A stretch of 64,000 nt of DNA from UBA2421 sp002343075 (lineage in GTDB: Bacteria; Planctomycetota; Phycisphaerae; Tepidisphaerales; Tepidisphaeraceae): positions 62,001 to 126,000 of the forward strand of contig CALJLN010000045.1 of NCBI GenBank assembly GCA_937982565.1, in the 5' to 3' direction. Below the pieces are notes generated by a model that had not been told where the DNA came from, did not search any database, and saw nothing but the letters and a program-made list of their open reading frames with translations. The position numbers and the translations under genes were made by a program. This document shows positions 15,625-24,101 of the stretch, in pieces (positions within the stretch are counted from its first letter, which is position 1; every line of letters starts with the position of its first letter).

Positions 15625-17388
15625 ATGAAGAATCAGGACAACGTCGGCCTGACCGGCCTGGGCAAGTTTATCTCATTCGTATTGATCGCAGGATTGATTG
15701 CGGTTGGCGGATATGTCTTCTGGGCGAACTCGAATCAGCCTCTGCCTGAGGTCGCAACCGATAAACCTGCCGACACAGCCGTGCCCGATGGGCGTCCGCC
15801 GTCGATTGGCGGTCCTTCTGCGCAATCGCCTCGCGCAGCCGATTCACCCCGGGATCAGCCCCAGGAAAAGCCTGCGGCGATCGCCATCGCCGAGATGAAG
15901 CGCACGCCCGACCGGCTTCCGGCTCCTGCACCGTACAAAATGCAGGGAGATGTGGTCGAGATCGAGCTAAGCGAGTATGCCGGGTACGCCGGCCTCATCG
16001 TTGCCAACGGCGGGCTCGAGCCGAACGACAGCTCATACTTCAAGCAGAAGCACGGCTTCAAGCTGAAAATCAAGCTGAGTGAGGAGGAAAGCTGGCCCGC
16101 GCTGAATCAGGGCAAAATGGCCGCGAGCGCGACCACCGTCGATGTCCTGGCGGTCTATGGCAGACAGTTTGATGTGGTGGTTCCCGCACAGATCGGCTTC
16201 AGCCGCGGGGCCGATGGGGTTGTTGTGCGCTCGGATATCAAGCGCATCAACCAACTCAAGGGCCAAAATGTTATCGTGCCACAGTTTACAGAAGGGGAGT
16301 ATCTGATCCGCTATCTTGCACAAGAGGCCGGGCTGGCTGTGGCGATGCTTCCGGGTCTTGATTCACCCCGCGACCCCGACAAGCTCAACCTCGCGTTTGC
16401 CGACGGTGGATTTGAGGCGGGTGACGCGTTTCTTGCCGACCTGCAGGCGGGAGGCAACCAACTCGCCGGTTGCGTCACCTGGGCACCGAAAACCACCGAA
16501 GTCGCCGACGAATCCGACGGCAAGGCGGTGGTGTTGGCAACCAATCGCAATCTACTCATCATCGCCGACGTACTTGTTGTTAATCGCGGGTTTGCTCAGG
16601 CGAATCCAAAGGTGGTCGCCGGGCTTGTCGATGGACTGTTGCATGGCAACGCGCTGGTGCGGGCTAAGCCCGATGAGCATCTCGATCTCATTGCAAAGGC
16701 GTTTGACTGGGACAAGGCCGAGGCGAAGGTAGAGCTGACCAAAGTTCATTTGAGCAATGGCGCGGAAAACGTCGCGTTTTTCGCCGGCGCACTCGATGCC
16801 GCGGGGAGTTTCGGCGGGATTTTTAACTCTGCCGTGCTCGCGTACGGGCCGGCAATCATTCCCAACCCGTCCGACAGCGATCGCTTTCTCGGCCTCACCG
16901 CGCTCAAGGCGATGGAGACCGATGGTGCGTTTAAGGACCAGCAGATTTCCATCGCCCCCATTCGGACCACGACGGCCAGCGGCGCACTTGAAGTGAATCC
17001 GCTGCTTAGCAAGGACATTCGGTTTTTCTTCGAGCCGAACAGCGACGAACTTGACGGAGCAAAGGTCGAGAACACGAAGATGCTGGCAGACATTAAGAGG
17101 CTTCTGCAGGTCAGTCCCGGAAGCACGCTCCTGCTTCGCGGGCACGTCGACCCGGGCCGGGTGGCCGATTTTCGCAAGCAGGGCGGTGAAGAACTGGTCC
17201 GCCAGCAGGCGATGCGCGCCATGGACCTGAGCAAACGCCGTGCCGCACGCGTAAAGACGCTTCTGGTGGAACAGGAGAGAATAGACGCAGGCAGGATCGA
17301 CGCTGTCGGACGCGGGTGGGAAGAGCCTGCGGGCAAGTCGCAGAGTGAGAACATGCGCGTCGAGGTGCAGTGGTTCACGCTCGAGTAG
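15625..17388 (+). CDS. Substrate-binding protein fused to a C-terminal OmpA domain
   Basis: A 587-residue protein with three parts. Residues 13-30 are a membrane anchor (FISFVLIAGLIAVGGYVFW). Residues about 110-440 look like an NMT1/SsuA-type periplasmic substrate-binding fold (VVVPAQIGFSRGADGVVVRS; INQLKGQNVIVPQFTEGEYL). Residues about 465-585 are an OmpA-like peptidoglycan-binding domain (DIRFFFEPNSDELDG; RAARVKTLLVEQERIDAGRI; VGRGWEEPAG). The protein would hold a ligand-binding domain to the cell wall rather than serve a normal ABC importer; no permease gene is adjacent. It follows the coiled-coil gene after 14 bp. Similar fusions exist in other phyla, so the architecture is uncommon but not unique. 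Confidence 0.8.
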   Translation: MKNQDNVGLTGLGKFISFVLIAGLIAVGGYVFWANSNQPLPEVATDKPADTAVPDGRPPSIGGPSAQSPRAADSPRDQPQEKPAAIAIAEMKRTPDRLPAPAPYKMQGDVVEIELSEYAGYAGLIVANGGLEPNDSSYFKQKHGFKLKIKLSEEESWPALNQGKMAASATTVDVLAVYGRQFDVVVPAQIGFSRGADGVVVRSDIKRINQLKGQNVIVPQFTEGEYLIRYLAQEAGLAVAMLPGLDSPRDPDKLNLAFADGGFEAGDAFLADLQAGGNQLAGCVTWAPKTTEVADESDGKAVVLATNRNLLIIADVLVVNRGFAQANPKVVAGLVDGLLHGNALVRAKPDEHLDLIAKAFDWDKAEAKVELTKVHLSNGAENVAFFAGALDAAGSFGGIFNSAVLAYGPAIIPNPSDSDRFLGLTALKAMETDGAFKDQQISIAPIRTTTASGALEVNPLLSKDIRFFFEPNSDELDGAKVENTKMLADIKRLLQVSPGSTLLLRGHVDPGRVADFRKQGGEELVRQQAMRAMDLSKRRAARVKTLLVEQERIDAGRIDAVGRGWEEPAGKSQSENMRVEVQWFTLE

Positions 17389-17414
17389 CCCCGTCGTCGC
17401 TCCGATTCATCGCG

Positions 17415-17588
17415 TCATGAATGGGAGTGGTTTTGTGCCGCCGCAACGACTTTGGCGAAAACCGCGCCGTGGGGCAGGGTTCTCAGCATCGTAGTTGAAC
17501 CCTTATCAGACCCGCGCATCGGCTCGCCAATGATCTTGAGCCTGTAACTGAATCGTGCAGCACCGGGTGAATTCTGGCCGATTACCAT
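17415..17588 (-). CDS. Small hypothetical protein, doubtful
   Basis: A 57-residue frame starting MVIGQNSPGAARFSYRLKII lies alone between the OmpA fusion and the next large gene. Third-position GC is near 65%, compatible with coding here, but there is no ribosome-binding site and no family match I recognise. The start codon is three bases from the GTG of the divergent gene. It may be chance. Confidence 0.2.
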   Translation of the reverse strand: MVIGQNSPGAARFSYRLKIIGEPMRGSDKGSTTMLRTLPHGAVFAKVVAAAQNHSHS

Positions 17589-17591
17589 GAC

Positions 17592-20150
17592 GTGACTAGA
17601 CTCATTCGCACAGACCGGTGGTATCAACCCTCCGCGGCGCGATACGCCGTCCATTCGCTCGAACGTCGCCTGCTCCTTGCCGCGGGCGATCCCGACCTGA
17701 ACTTCGGAACGCAGGGCTTTCTCGTCGGCGGTGATGCCCCAATCGAGAAGGCGGTGCGCGCGGGCACCGGAGTACTGTTCCTCTCCCGAAGCGAGAACGC
17801 GAGCAGTGCCGACATCAAGGTCTCGCGCCTGCTCGCCAACGGCCAGCCGGATTCCAGTTTCGGCATCAACGGCCAGTTCGTGCTCGGCCCCACTCCCGCC
17901 GACGATGTACCACTGGATATCACCGTCGATTCCAGCGGGCGAATCGTCGTCCTCGCCAGCCGCATCGATTTCCAGACTTCGGTGTTCGAGCAGTTCATCT
18001 TTCGGCTGAACGGCAACGGTTCGCTCGACACAAGCTTCAATGAGACGGGCGAAAGGGTTATCTCGACAGATTCTTCAACAAACTATGTCAGCATCGCCGT
18101 TGACGCGACAGGCGCAATCTACGCCGGCGGCGGCGGGCCGGGGTTTCTCCTTATGCAGAAGTTTGCCCCCGCCGGGCAGATCGACGACGCGTTTGGCAGC
18201 AGCGGCACGCTCTCGCTGAGCGCGCCGACCGGATCTGAATTCTCAGAGATCGTCGTCAGCGCCACCACAATCGTCGCCGCCGGGTCAGATTTCTCGAACA
18301 GCTTCATCTTCAGCCTCATCCCGACCGACGGCAGCAGTAACACCGGGTTTGGCACTGCTGGCGTGGTATCCATCCCCGGCGTGAGCGAACTGAGCGATGT
18401 TCGTATCGACTCGGTCGGCCGCATTGTGGCGATGGGATTTGATCAGGCTGGCGCGGTTGTGTCGCGATTTACCGCAACAGGTGCGGTCGATACTTCTTTC
18501 GCCGGCACAGGGCAAGTGACACTCGGCGCGACGCAGTTTGAGTCGATGGATGTTGGCCCTGCGGATAACATCAGCGTCGCCGGAACCGCAGGCAATGCCC
18601 TGATCGTCCGGCGGTTGCTCGGAGTCAATGGCCAGCTTGATATTGGCTATGGCAACGCAGGCGAGGCCCTGGGGCTTATTCCCGTCAGTATCGCCGCGCC
18701 GGGCGCGCCGACAGTCGTCGTGCTTCCAGACGCCTCGACCTTTGTTGCCGGCGGCGATTTTGAAATCGGGGATGCCTTCTACATCGCGCGATTTCTCGGC
18801 CAGAGCGCTGTCTTTGCAACCTTCGACAGCCGATCCGGTGTGCTCAGCGTCGCTGGTACGCCCGGGGCAGACCAGGTTTTCATCGACCTTGTTAACGCTC
18901 AGACCATCATCGCGCAGCTCGGCCCCAACCAGCTCTCGTTCAACGCGGCCGTGGTGGTGCTCATTAACATCGATGTTGGCAGCGGGCCGGATGGCGTCGT
19001 CATCTCGCCTACCGTGAGCGTGCCGCACACCGTGTTGCTCGGCGGAGGAAACAATTCATTCAGTAGCGCAAGCCTGGCACCCGCCACCGTCATCGGCGGG
19101 GGGGGGAACGACACGCTTTTCGGCGGGCCGGGAAATGACTTCCTCCAGGGCAACGGCGGCAGCGATCAAATCTTCGGAAACGATGGTAACGACACCGTCG
19201 ATACAGGATCCGGAGGCGATATTGTCGACGGCGGCGGGGGTGATGACTCTCTCACAGGCGGAGATGGCGCGGACAATGTAAGCGGCGGCCCGGGCAACGA
19301 CATCCTCTTCGGACGCGCCGGCCCCGATACGCTCAACGGCGGCGATGGGAACGACTCCATCGTCGGCGAAGACGGCAACGATCTGCTGCTCGGCGGAGCG
19401 GGTAACGACACGATCGAGGGCGGTGCAGGCGCCGATACCATTGACGGTCAGGCGGGCGCCGACCTCATCTTCACCGGCCCCGGCGGAGGCTTTGCAACCG
19501 GCGGAATCGGCAACGACCGCATCGAAGGCGGCGGGGGGAACGATGTCCTCGACGGCGGACCGGGCAACGACACCCTTTTTGGCTTCGGCGGCGCCGATCA
19601 AATCAACGGCGGCACCGAAAACGACCTAATCGATACCGGATCCGGAGGCGACACCGCCAACGGCGAGGCGGGCGACGATTCCGTCCTCGGCGGCGACGGG
19701 GCCGATTTTCTCATCGGAGAAATCGGCAACGACACCCTCCGCGGGCGCGCCGGCGACGATACGCTCTCTGGCGGCGAGGGGAACGATCTCCTCGAGGGAG
19801 AAGCCGGCAACGACGCGATCATGGGCGATGCAGGAAACGATTCGCTCATCGGCGGAATCGGCAATGACGAACTCTCCGGCGCGGCCGGGGCCGACACCAT
19901 CGACGCCGGCGCAGGTAACGACCGCCTCTTCGGCGGTATTGGCAACGACACACTCATGGGCGGCGATGGCTTCGATACCCTCGACGGCCAACTCGGGTTC
20001 GATCTGCTCTCCGGCGGGGCGGGCAATGATCTGCTCATCAGCGACGACGGCACCCGCGACACGCTCAACGGCGACCAGGGTCTCGACATCGCCCGCGGCG
20101 ATATCGATGAGGCGTATGCACTCGTCGAGTACCTCTACCGCTTTGTGTAG
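17592..20150 (+). CDS. Secreted delta-60 / RTX repeat surface protein
   Basis: Up to 852 residues. The planctomycete motif appears near residue 22 as VHSLERRLLLAAGD. About six delta-60 repeats follow (residues 30-400; for example RLLANGQPDSSFGINGQ). Residues about 500-835 hold roughly three dozen RTX nonapeptides of the GGxGNDxLx type, predicted to bind Ca2+. The protein combines the propeller-like part of the gene at 4998 with the beta-roll part of the gene at 9064, so the three are a paralogous set built from the same modules. The start is uncertain: GTG at 17592 is the longest choice and no Shine-Dalgarno site is clear. Surface structure or adhesion is inferred. Confidence 0.85.
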   Translation: MTRLIRTDRWYQPSAARYAVHSLERRLLLAAGDPDLNFGTQGFLVGGDAPIEKAVRAGTGVLFLSRSENASSADIKVSRLLANGQPDSSFGINGQFVLGPTPADDVPLDITVDSSGRIVVLASRIDFQTSVFEQFIFRLNGNGSLDTSFNETGERVISTDSSTNYVSIAVDATGAIYAGGGGPGFLLMQKFAPAGQIDDAFGSSGTLSLSAPTGSEFSEIVVSATTIVAAGSDFSNSFIFSLIPTDGSSNTGFGTAGVVSIPGVSELSDVRIDSVGRIVAMGFDQAGAVVSRFTATGAVDTSFAGTGQVTLGATQFESMDVGPADNISVAGTAGNALIVRRLLGVNGQLDIGYGNAGEALGLIPVSIAAPGAPTVVVLPDASTFVAGGDFEIGDAFYIARFLGQSAVFATFDSRSGVLSVAGTPGADQVFIDLVNAQTIIAQLGPNQLSFNAAVVVLINIDVGSGPDGVVISPTVSVPHTVLLGGGNNSFSSASLAPATVIGGGGNDTLFGGPGNDFLQGNGGSDQIFGNDGNDTVDTGSGGDIVDGGGGDDSLTGGDGADNVSGGPGNDILFGRAGPDTLNGGDGNDSIVGEDGNDLLLGGAGNDTIEGGAGADTIDGQAGADLIFTGPGGGFATGGIGNDRIEGGGGNDVLDGGPGNDTLFGFGGADQINGGTENDLIDTGSGGDTANGEAGDDSVLGGDGADFLIGEIGNDTLRGRAGDDTLSGGEGNDLLEGEAGNDAIMGDAGNDSLIGGIGNDELSGAAGADTIDAGAGNDRLFGGIGNDTLMGGDGFDTLDGQLGFDLLSGGAGNDLLISDDGTRDTLNGDQGLDIARGDIDEAYALVEYLYRFV

Positions 20151-20234
20151 CCGGATAACGCCAGCCGAGACGGTGACGCTCCTGGCCCGCCGGGCATCGC
20201 ACCTTCAATATCACGAGCGGATTTGGTCAGCCTG

Positions 20235-20933
20235 CTACTGGCAGCAGAGGCCAATGTTGACCGCATACTCCTGCTCCGGCCCCGCACCCCAATACCAGTG
20301 GCCGCTGTCGCGCTGATACTGGCCATGATCGAACAACTCCACATGACCATCGGCTAGCACGACGTTGGCCCGGTCTGATCTACCGTGACGCAAGGTGGAA
20401 ATCGTTCGATGTCCGATCGACTGCTTCCACCACATTTCAGGCGAGTTGCCGCCGCGCACCAGCCAATAGCCGTCGGCCGTTGTAAGGAAGTCGTTGCTGT
20501 TCGGGGCCTTCTCACCCATGAAGATGATGCGCGACGCGTCCATCTTCGCCGCGTTGCGGTTGGACCAGTTGGGCATGTTCGCACACGGATTGATGCCGTA
20601 GCTGGCTGTGTCGGGCAACATCAGTTCATCTGGTACCGCCGGACATTGCAGCATGCGTTCGCGGCGAACCTCGTCGCGCGGCAACAACGGCGTCAACTGG
20701 GCAAACCAGGTGTATTGCGGCGTGCCATAGGCAGCCGCGGCATACTGTCCCCGGTTCTGCTCGGCATACATTGTCTGCGCCACGAACAGGTCACGCAGCA
20801 CTGCGGCGCACTGCACGTTCTGGCTCTGCGCCCGCGCCTTCTGCAACGCGGGTAGGAGCACCGCGATCAGCAGCCCGATTATGCCAATCACCACCAACAA
20901 CTCCACCAATGTGAAGGCGCGCATCGCTCTCAT
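20235..20933 (-). CDS. Prepilin-like protein with type II/IV N-terminal methylation motif
   Basis: A 232-residue protein starting MRAMRAFTLVELLVVIGIIG, the prepilin peptidase site (cleavage before Phe, Glu at +5) with its hydrophobic helix. The rest resembles the large planctomycete/verrucomicrobial family with C-terminal ANVVLADGHVELF (the HxDG-like box). Members are numerous per genome and of unknown role; they are thought to be exported pseudopilin-like proteins. AAGGA lies about eight bases upstream of the ATG. The stop faces the RTX gene's stop across 84 bp. A leader of about 220 bases with a strong hairpin precedes it. Confidence 0.85.
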   Translation of the reverse strand: MRAMRAFTLVELLVVIGIIGLLIAVLLPALQKARAQSQNVQCAAVLRDLFVAQTMYAEQNRGQYAAAAYGTPQYTWFAQLTPLLPRDEVRRERMLQCPAVPDELMLPDTASYGINPCANMPNWSNRNAAKMDASRIIFMGEKAPNSNDFLTTADGYWLVRGGNSPEMWWKQSIGHRTISTLRHGRSDRANVVLADGHVELFDHGQYQRDSGHWYWGAGPEQEYAVNIGLCCQ

Positions 20934-20969
20934 TTGATATTCCTTCGCTCAATCATGCATGTCCGTTAG

Positions 20970-21181
20970 CTGGGCAGATTGCCACGTAGTTCTGCCCAGA
21001 CTCGCCGGTAGTGAGGTGCCAAAGAAGAAAGTAGCGGCGCTCGCCAGCTTGCGCCAGACGAAATGCCCATCACCGCCACCAACAAATCACACCCGGCCCG
21101 GTTCTCTGGTCAACAGCCGCCTCCCAGCGGCCCGAAGACCGTGCCGGAGGACCTATTGTATCACCGCCGCAGCACTGTCAA
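20970..21181 (-). promoter_or_regulatory. Promoter and structured leader of the prepilin-like gene
   Basis: On the minus strand TTGACA (21181-21176) precedes TACAATAG (21160-21153); depending on the hexamer chosen the spacer is 15-17 bp. The leader to ATG 20933 is about 215 bases. It contains a perfect 9-bp stem, CTGGGCAGA / TCTGCCCAG (20970-20978 and 20991-20999, 12-base loop). The remainder of the 307-bp gap (20934-21240) shows no coding frame. Confidence 0.5.
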
Positions 21182-21240
21182 GCAAAAAGTTTCGCTGGTT
21201 TTGGGATGATTCACACCCCCGCGCGGCAATATCCGCCCGT

Positions 21241-22020
21241 TCACGCCCCGCGGGACAGCGTAAAGTAGGCGTATCGCTCGTCGCCGATCAGCGTCTGCTT
21301 CGGCTGAAGGGTGACCGCCAGTGGCTCAAACCCCGCCTGCTGGCAGATTTCCCAGAATTGATCGATTGCATAGGTGGTCATGTTGGCCGCGTTGAGCTTA
21401 TAGCCCCACCGGCGGGGCTGCGTTGCCGCGTCGGTTGTGGCGTACTTGATCTGAATGATCGCCAGCCCGCCGGGGCGGACCAGCTTGTAAGCGATATCCA
21501 CAATCCGCCTGCCGTAAGCCGGTGTGGGCACCAGTTCCATGACATAGGTACACAGGAACAAGTCGCAGGCATCGGTGATCTGCTCCAGCGCGCTCTCGGG
21601 CGCCGCGACATCGACCAGCACCGGCAAAAAGTTGCCCAATCCCGCAGCCGACACCGCTCGCCGGCATTCTTCTAGAGTCGCCTGCGAAACATCCACCCCG
21701 ATAAACTGCCCGGCCTCGCGCGCAAAATGAACCGCGTTGCAGCCCCCGCCGCAGCCCCATTCGATGATGCGATCGATCGGGCGACGCATCTCCGTCAGCC
21801 GGATCATCCTGTGAAACAGGTCGAGGTGCTGCTTCCCAAGTGCAAGCCACGCGGCGTCGGCGATGCCGTCTTCGCCTTTCCAGTGAGAGTAGGCCCGGAA
21901 CTTTGAAGAATCCGTGTCGCTCCAAAACTCACCCGATTGCCGGATGATGCGCTGCTCCGACTCCCGATATCCAATCAACCGGGTCGCCGCCAGGAGAGAT
22001 CGCTTTAACAGTTGTTTCAT
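21241..22020 (-). CDS. Class I SAM-dependent methyltransferase
   Basis: A 259-residue enzyme with a Rossmann-type SAM-binding core: motif I is IIEWGCGGGCNAVHFAREAG (near residue 88), followed by FIGVDVSQATLEECR (acidic end of strand 2), CDLFLCTYVMELVPT and LVRPGGLAIIQIKY. The N-terminal 80 residues are helical and carry ESEQRIIRQSGEFWSDTDSS. The acceptor substrate cannot be read from sequence. The ATG at 22020 is preferred; an in-frame GTG at 22047 adds nine residues. Neither has a clear Shine-Dalgarno site. There is no obvious link to neighbours. Confidence 0.85.
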   Translation of the reverse strand: MKQLLKRSLLAATRLIGYRESEQRIIRQSGEFWSDTDSSKFRAYSHWKGEDGIADAAWLALGKQHLDLFHRMIRLTEMRRPIDRIIEWGCGGGCNAVHFAREAGQFIGVDVSQATLEECRRAVSAAGLGNFLPVLVDVAAPESALEQITDACDLFLCTYVMELVPTPAYGRRIVDIAYKLVRPGGLAIIQIKYATTDAATQPRRWGYKLNAANMTTYAIDQFWEICQQAGFEPLAVTLQPKQTLIGDERYAYFTLSRGA

Positions 22021-22143
22021 GCAGTCGGTCGTCCGTGTGTCAATCACCGCCCCTCTGCACTTCGGACTTTCCCCGCCCGTTTCTAAAGTGTTTCCACCCC
22101 CATCACCCCCGCAAGAACATCTGCGCCCGGCGGCGTCATTGAA

Positions 22144-22236
22144 TCAACTTAGTTTGAGCCAACCCCGCCGGGCGGGTAAGTTCCACGCATCAATCAGCCA
22201 GTGCAACGTGTGCGTGTCGATGAGTGCCGTGGTCAC
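22144..22236 (-). pseudogene. Remnant of a PIN-domain (VapC-like) toxin
   Basis: A GTG overlapping the antitoxin stop (GTGA) starts VTTALIDTHTLHWLIDAW, the first strand and helix of a VapC PIN domain with its first catalytic Asp. The match is then lost and a stop follows after 30 codons at 22144. The four-base overlap is the usual layout of such toxin-antitoxin operons. The other acidic residues of the nuclease are missing, so the toxin is dead. Confidence 0.6.
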
Positions 22237-22553
22237 TTGTAGTCCTCAAGACCGGCGGGAGTTTCGTTGAAATCGTCTGACATGACGATCTCCCCCGCAC
22301 CGCTGCCGGGTTTGCGGACGAAACCGGGCGGGACGGCGTCGAGAAGATTGACATGCGTGATGTCGCGCTCGGTCAACGGGTCGCCGGCTGCTAGATCTGC
22401 GGTAGAATCGGGATGCGGCGCGAAGCTCGAACAGGAATCGATCGGCTCGACCGTGACGCGGATGCGCTGATTCGGCGCGAGCGCGACCGGTTCATCAGCG
22501 ATGATTACTTTGCCATCAAAATGAGCATTCAGGACGACCGTCGGCGAGGTCAT
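22233..22553 (-). CDS. Probable antitoxin of the broken PIN-toxin pair
   Basis: A 106-residue protein beginning MTSPTVVLNAHFDGKVIIAD, then EPVALAPNQRIRVTVEPID. This beta-rich start resembles the small DUF104/AF2212-type antitoxin-like proteins paired with PIN toxins. The rest is acidic and probably disordered. The ATG at 22553 fits the family start better than the longer frame from 22598. Its stop codon overlaps the GTG of the PIN remnant, supporting a former toxin-antitoxin operon. Without an active toxin it may be a relic. Confidence 0.55.
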   Translation of the reverse strand: MTSPTVVLNAHFDGKVIIADEPVALAPNQRIRVTVEPIDSCSSFAPHPDSTADLAAGDPLTERDITHVNLLDAVPPGFVRKPGSGAGEIVMSDDFNETPAGLEDYK

Positions 22554-22616
22554 AACACAAAGTGATGAAGTGACGCCGGAGAAATTCGGGGGAGACAACC
22601 CGCGCTGGTCGATGGC

Positions 22617-23237
22617 TTACAGGGCTTGGGCGCCTTGATGAAGCTGCATAAATCGGATGACGTTCTTGGCGATCATGTCGCACTCAATGTTGAACGCATA
22701 GCCGGGCGCGTGGCGGGTGAGGTGGGTGATCTGTCTTGTTGTGGGGATGAGGGCAACTTCAAAATAGTCGTCGGTGAGCGCGGCGATGGTGAGGCTCACG
22801 CCGTCGATGGTGATGGAGCCTTGCGGGGTGAGATACCGGGCAAGCGGCTTCGGGACGGCGATGCGCAGACGGCAGTCGTCGTGGCTTTCGGTTAGCGCGA
22901 GGAGCGTCGCGACGCCGTCGATATGGCCCTGGACGAAGTGGCCGTCGAGCCGGTCGCCGATGCGCAGGGCGCGCTCGACGTGTACGACATCGCCGGGGAC
23001 CAGCGCTGCGAGATTGGTGAGGGCGCACGTCTGTGGGACGACATCAAACGAGACGGATTGGGGCGTAACGGTGACAGCGGTGAGGCACACGCCATTGATG
23101 GCGATGGAGTCGCCGGGGCGGATGCCGGGTTGATCACCGGCGGTGGGGTCCATGGCGATGGTGATCTTCCGCAGCGTGGAGGAATCGACGACTGCGACGA
23201 CGGGGGCTGAGGCTTGTACGAGTCCGGTGAACACTTG
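22617..23237 (-). CDS. ribE: Riboflavin synthase, alpha subunit
   Basis: About 206 residues, the usual length of the two-barrel enzyme that dismutates two 6,7-dimethyl-8-ribityllumazine molecules into riboflavin. Each half has a family motif set: FTGLVQA, GDSIAINGVCLTAV and LRIGDRLDGHFVQGHIDGVA in the first barrel, GSITIDGVSLTIAAL and YFEVALIPTT in the second. The family normally begins MFTG, so the GTG at 23237 (VFTGLV) is preferred to the ATG at 23246. That ATG would lie inside the proposed -10 box. A longer frame to 23513 is antisense to the SDR gene and is rejected. No other rib gene is in the window. Confidence 0.9.
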   Translation of the reverse strand, partial: QVFTGLVQASAPVVAVVDSSTLRKITIAMDPTAGDQPGIRPGDSIAINGVCLTAVTVTPQSVSFDVVPQTCALTNLAALVPGDVVHVERALRIGDRLDGHFVQGHIDGVATLLALTESHDDCRLRIAVPKPLARYLTPQGSITIDGVSLTIAALTDDYFEVALIPTTRQITHLTRHAPGYAFNIECDMIAKNVIRFMQLHQGAQAL

Positions 23238-23240
23238 GTG

Positions 23241-23247
23241 TATCATA
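23241..23247. promoter_or_regulatory. Symmetric -10 box shared by ribE and the SDR gene
   Basis: TATCATA reads TATGATA on the other strand, so the same seven bases give a -10 hexamer in both directions. The plus-strand gene starts with ATG 23254, seven bases beyond it. The minus-strand gene starts with GTG 23237, four bases beyond the end of TATGAT. Transcripts begun about seven bases from each box would start at or beside both start codons. No good -35 is seen on either side. Confidence 0.45.
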
Positions 23248-23253
23248 GCACGC

Positions 23254-24081
23254 ATGCGGCGAATCGCGGAAATGGTGGTGGTGATCACGGGCGCGTCTGC
23301 GGGCATCGGCAGGCAACTGGCGATCGACCTGCACGCGCGCGGAGCGCGGCTGGCGCTGGCAGCGCGACGCGCACAGAAGCTCGACGCGCTGAACCACGAA
23401 CTGGGCGGGGGGCATCTGGTGGTGGAGGCCGATGTGTCGCGCCCCGCAGACTGCGCGCGACTGATATCGGCAGCGCGCGAGCGGTATGGCAGGATCGATA
23501 CGCTCATCGCCAATGCCGGTTATGGGTTTCCAGCGACGGTCTGTGAATCCACGCCGCAGCAGGTGGAGCAGATTTTCCGCACCAATGTCTTCGGAAGCAT
23601 CGATTGCGCGCGGGCAGCGGTGGGCGTGATGCGCGGCCAATCCGCGCGCGACGGATTGCGCGGGCAGATCATGATGGTCTCCTCCGGCGCGGCCCGGCGG
23701 GGGTTGCCGTTTTTCGGCGTGTATTCAGCGACCAAAGCGGCGCAGCTGTCGTTGACAGAGGCGATGCGCATCGAACTGGAAGGGGAGGCAATCGCGGTGA
23801 CCAGCGTGCATCCGATCGGCACTGAGACAGACTTTTTCACAGTCGCCGAAGCGCTGGGTGTGACAAAAATCCAATCAAACATGCGGCGGAGCTGGCGGCA
23901 GCCCGTTGGCCGGGTAACACGCGCGATGGTTCGCGCCATTGCCCGCCCGCGGCGCGAGGTGTGGACGAGCCAGACAACTCGCGTCGGGCTGGCAGTGAAT
24001 GCACTATTTCCATCGATCGGCGATGCGGTGATGCGGAAACAGAAGCGCGAGATTGACGCATTGAACGCGTCGGGCAATTGA
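23254..24081 (+). CDS. Short-chain dehydrogenase/reductase (SDR)
   Basis: A 275-residue classical SDR. It has TGASAGIG (residues 12-19, cofactor binding), the NAG motif in LIANAGYG, active-site Ser144 in MVSSGAA and the Tyr157/Lys161 pair in VYSATKAAQ. Arg/Ala at the end of strand 2 (ALAARRAQKL) suggests NADP preference. The C-terminal PRREVWTSQTTRVGLAVNAL resembles DltE/YqjQ-like members, some of which sit at the membrane. The substrate is unknown. ATG 23254 or the ATG at 23272 could serve as start. Frames reaching back to 23143 run antisense through ribE and are rejected. Confidence 0.88.
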   Translation: MRRIAEMVVVITGASAGIGRQLAIDLHARGARLALAARRAQKLDALNHELGGGHLVVEADVSRPADCARLISAARERYGRIDTLIANAGYGFPATVCESTPQQVEQIFRTNVFGSIDCARAAVGVMRGQSARDGLRGQIMMVSSGAARRGLPFFGVYSATKAAQLSLTEAMRIELEGEAIAVTSVHPIGTETDFFTVAEALGVTKIQSNMRRSWRQPVGRVTRAMVRAIARPRREVWTSQTTRVGLAVNALFPSIGDAVMRKQKREIDALNASGN

Positions 24082-24101
24082 AGCAACCGGCGGGCGCGGC
24101 G

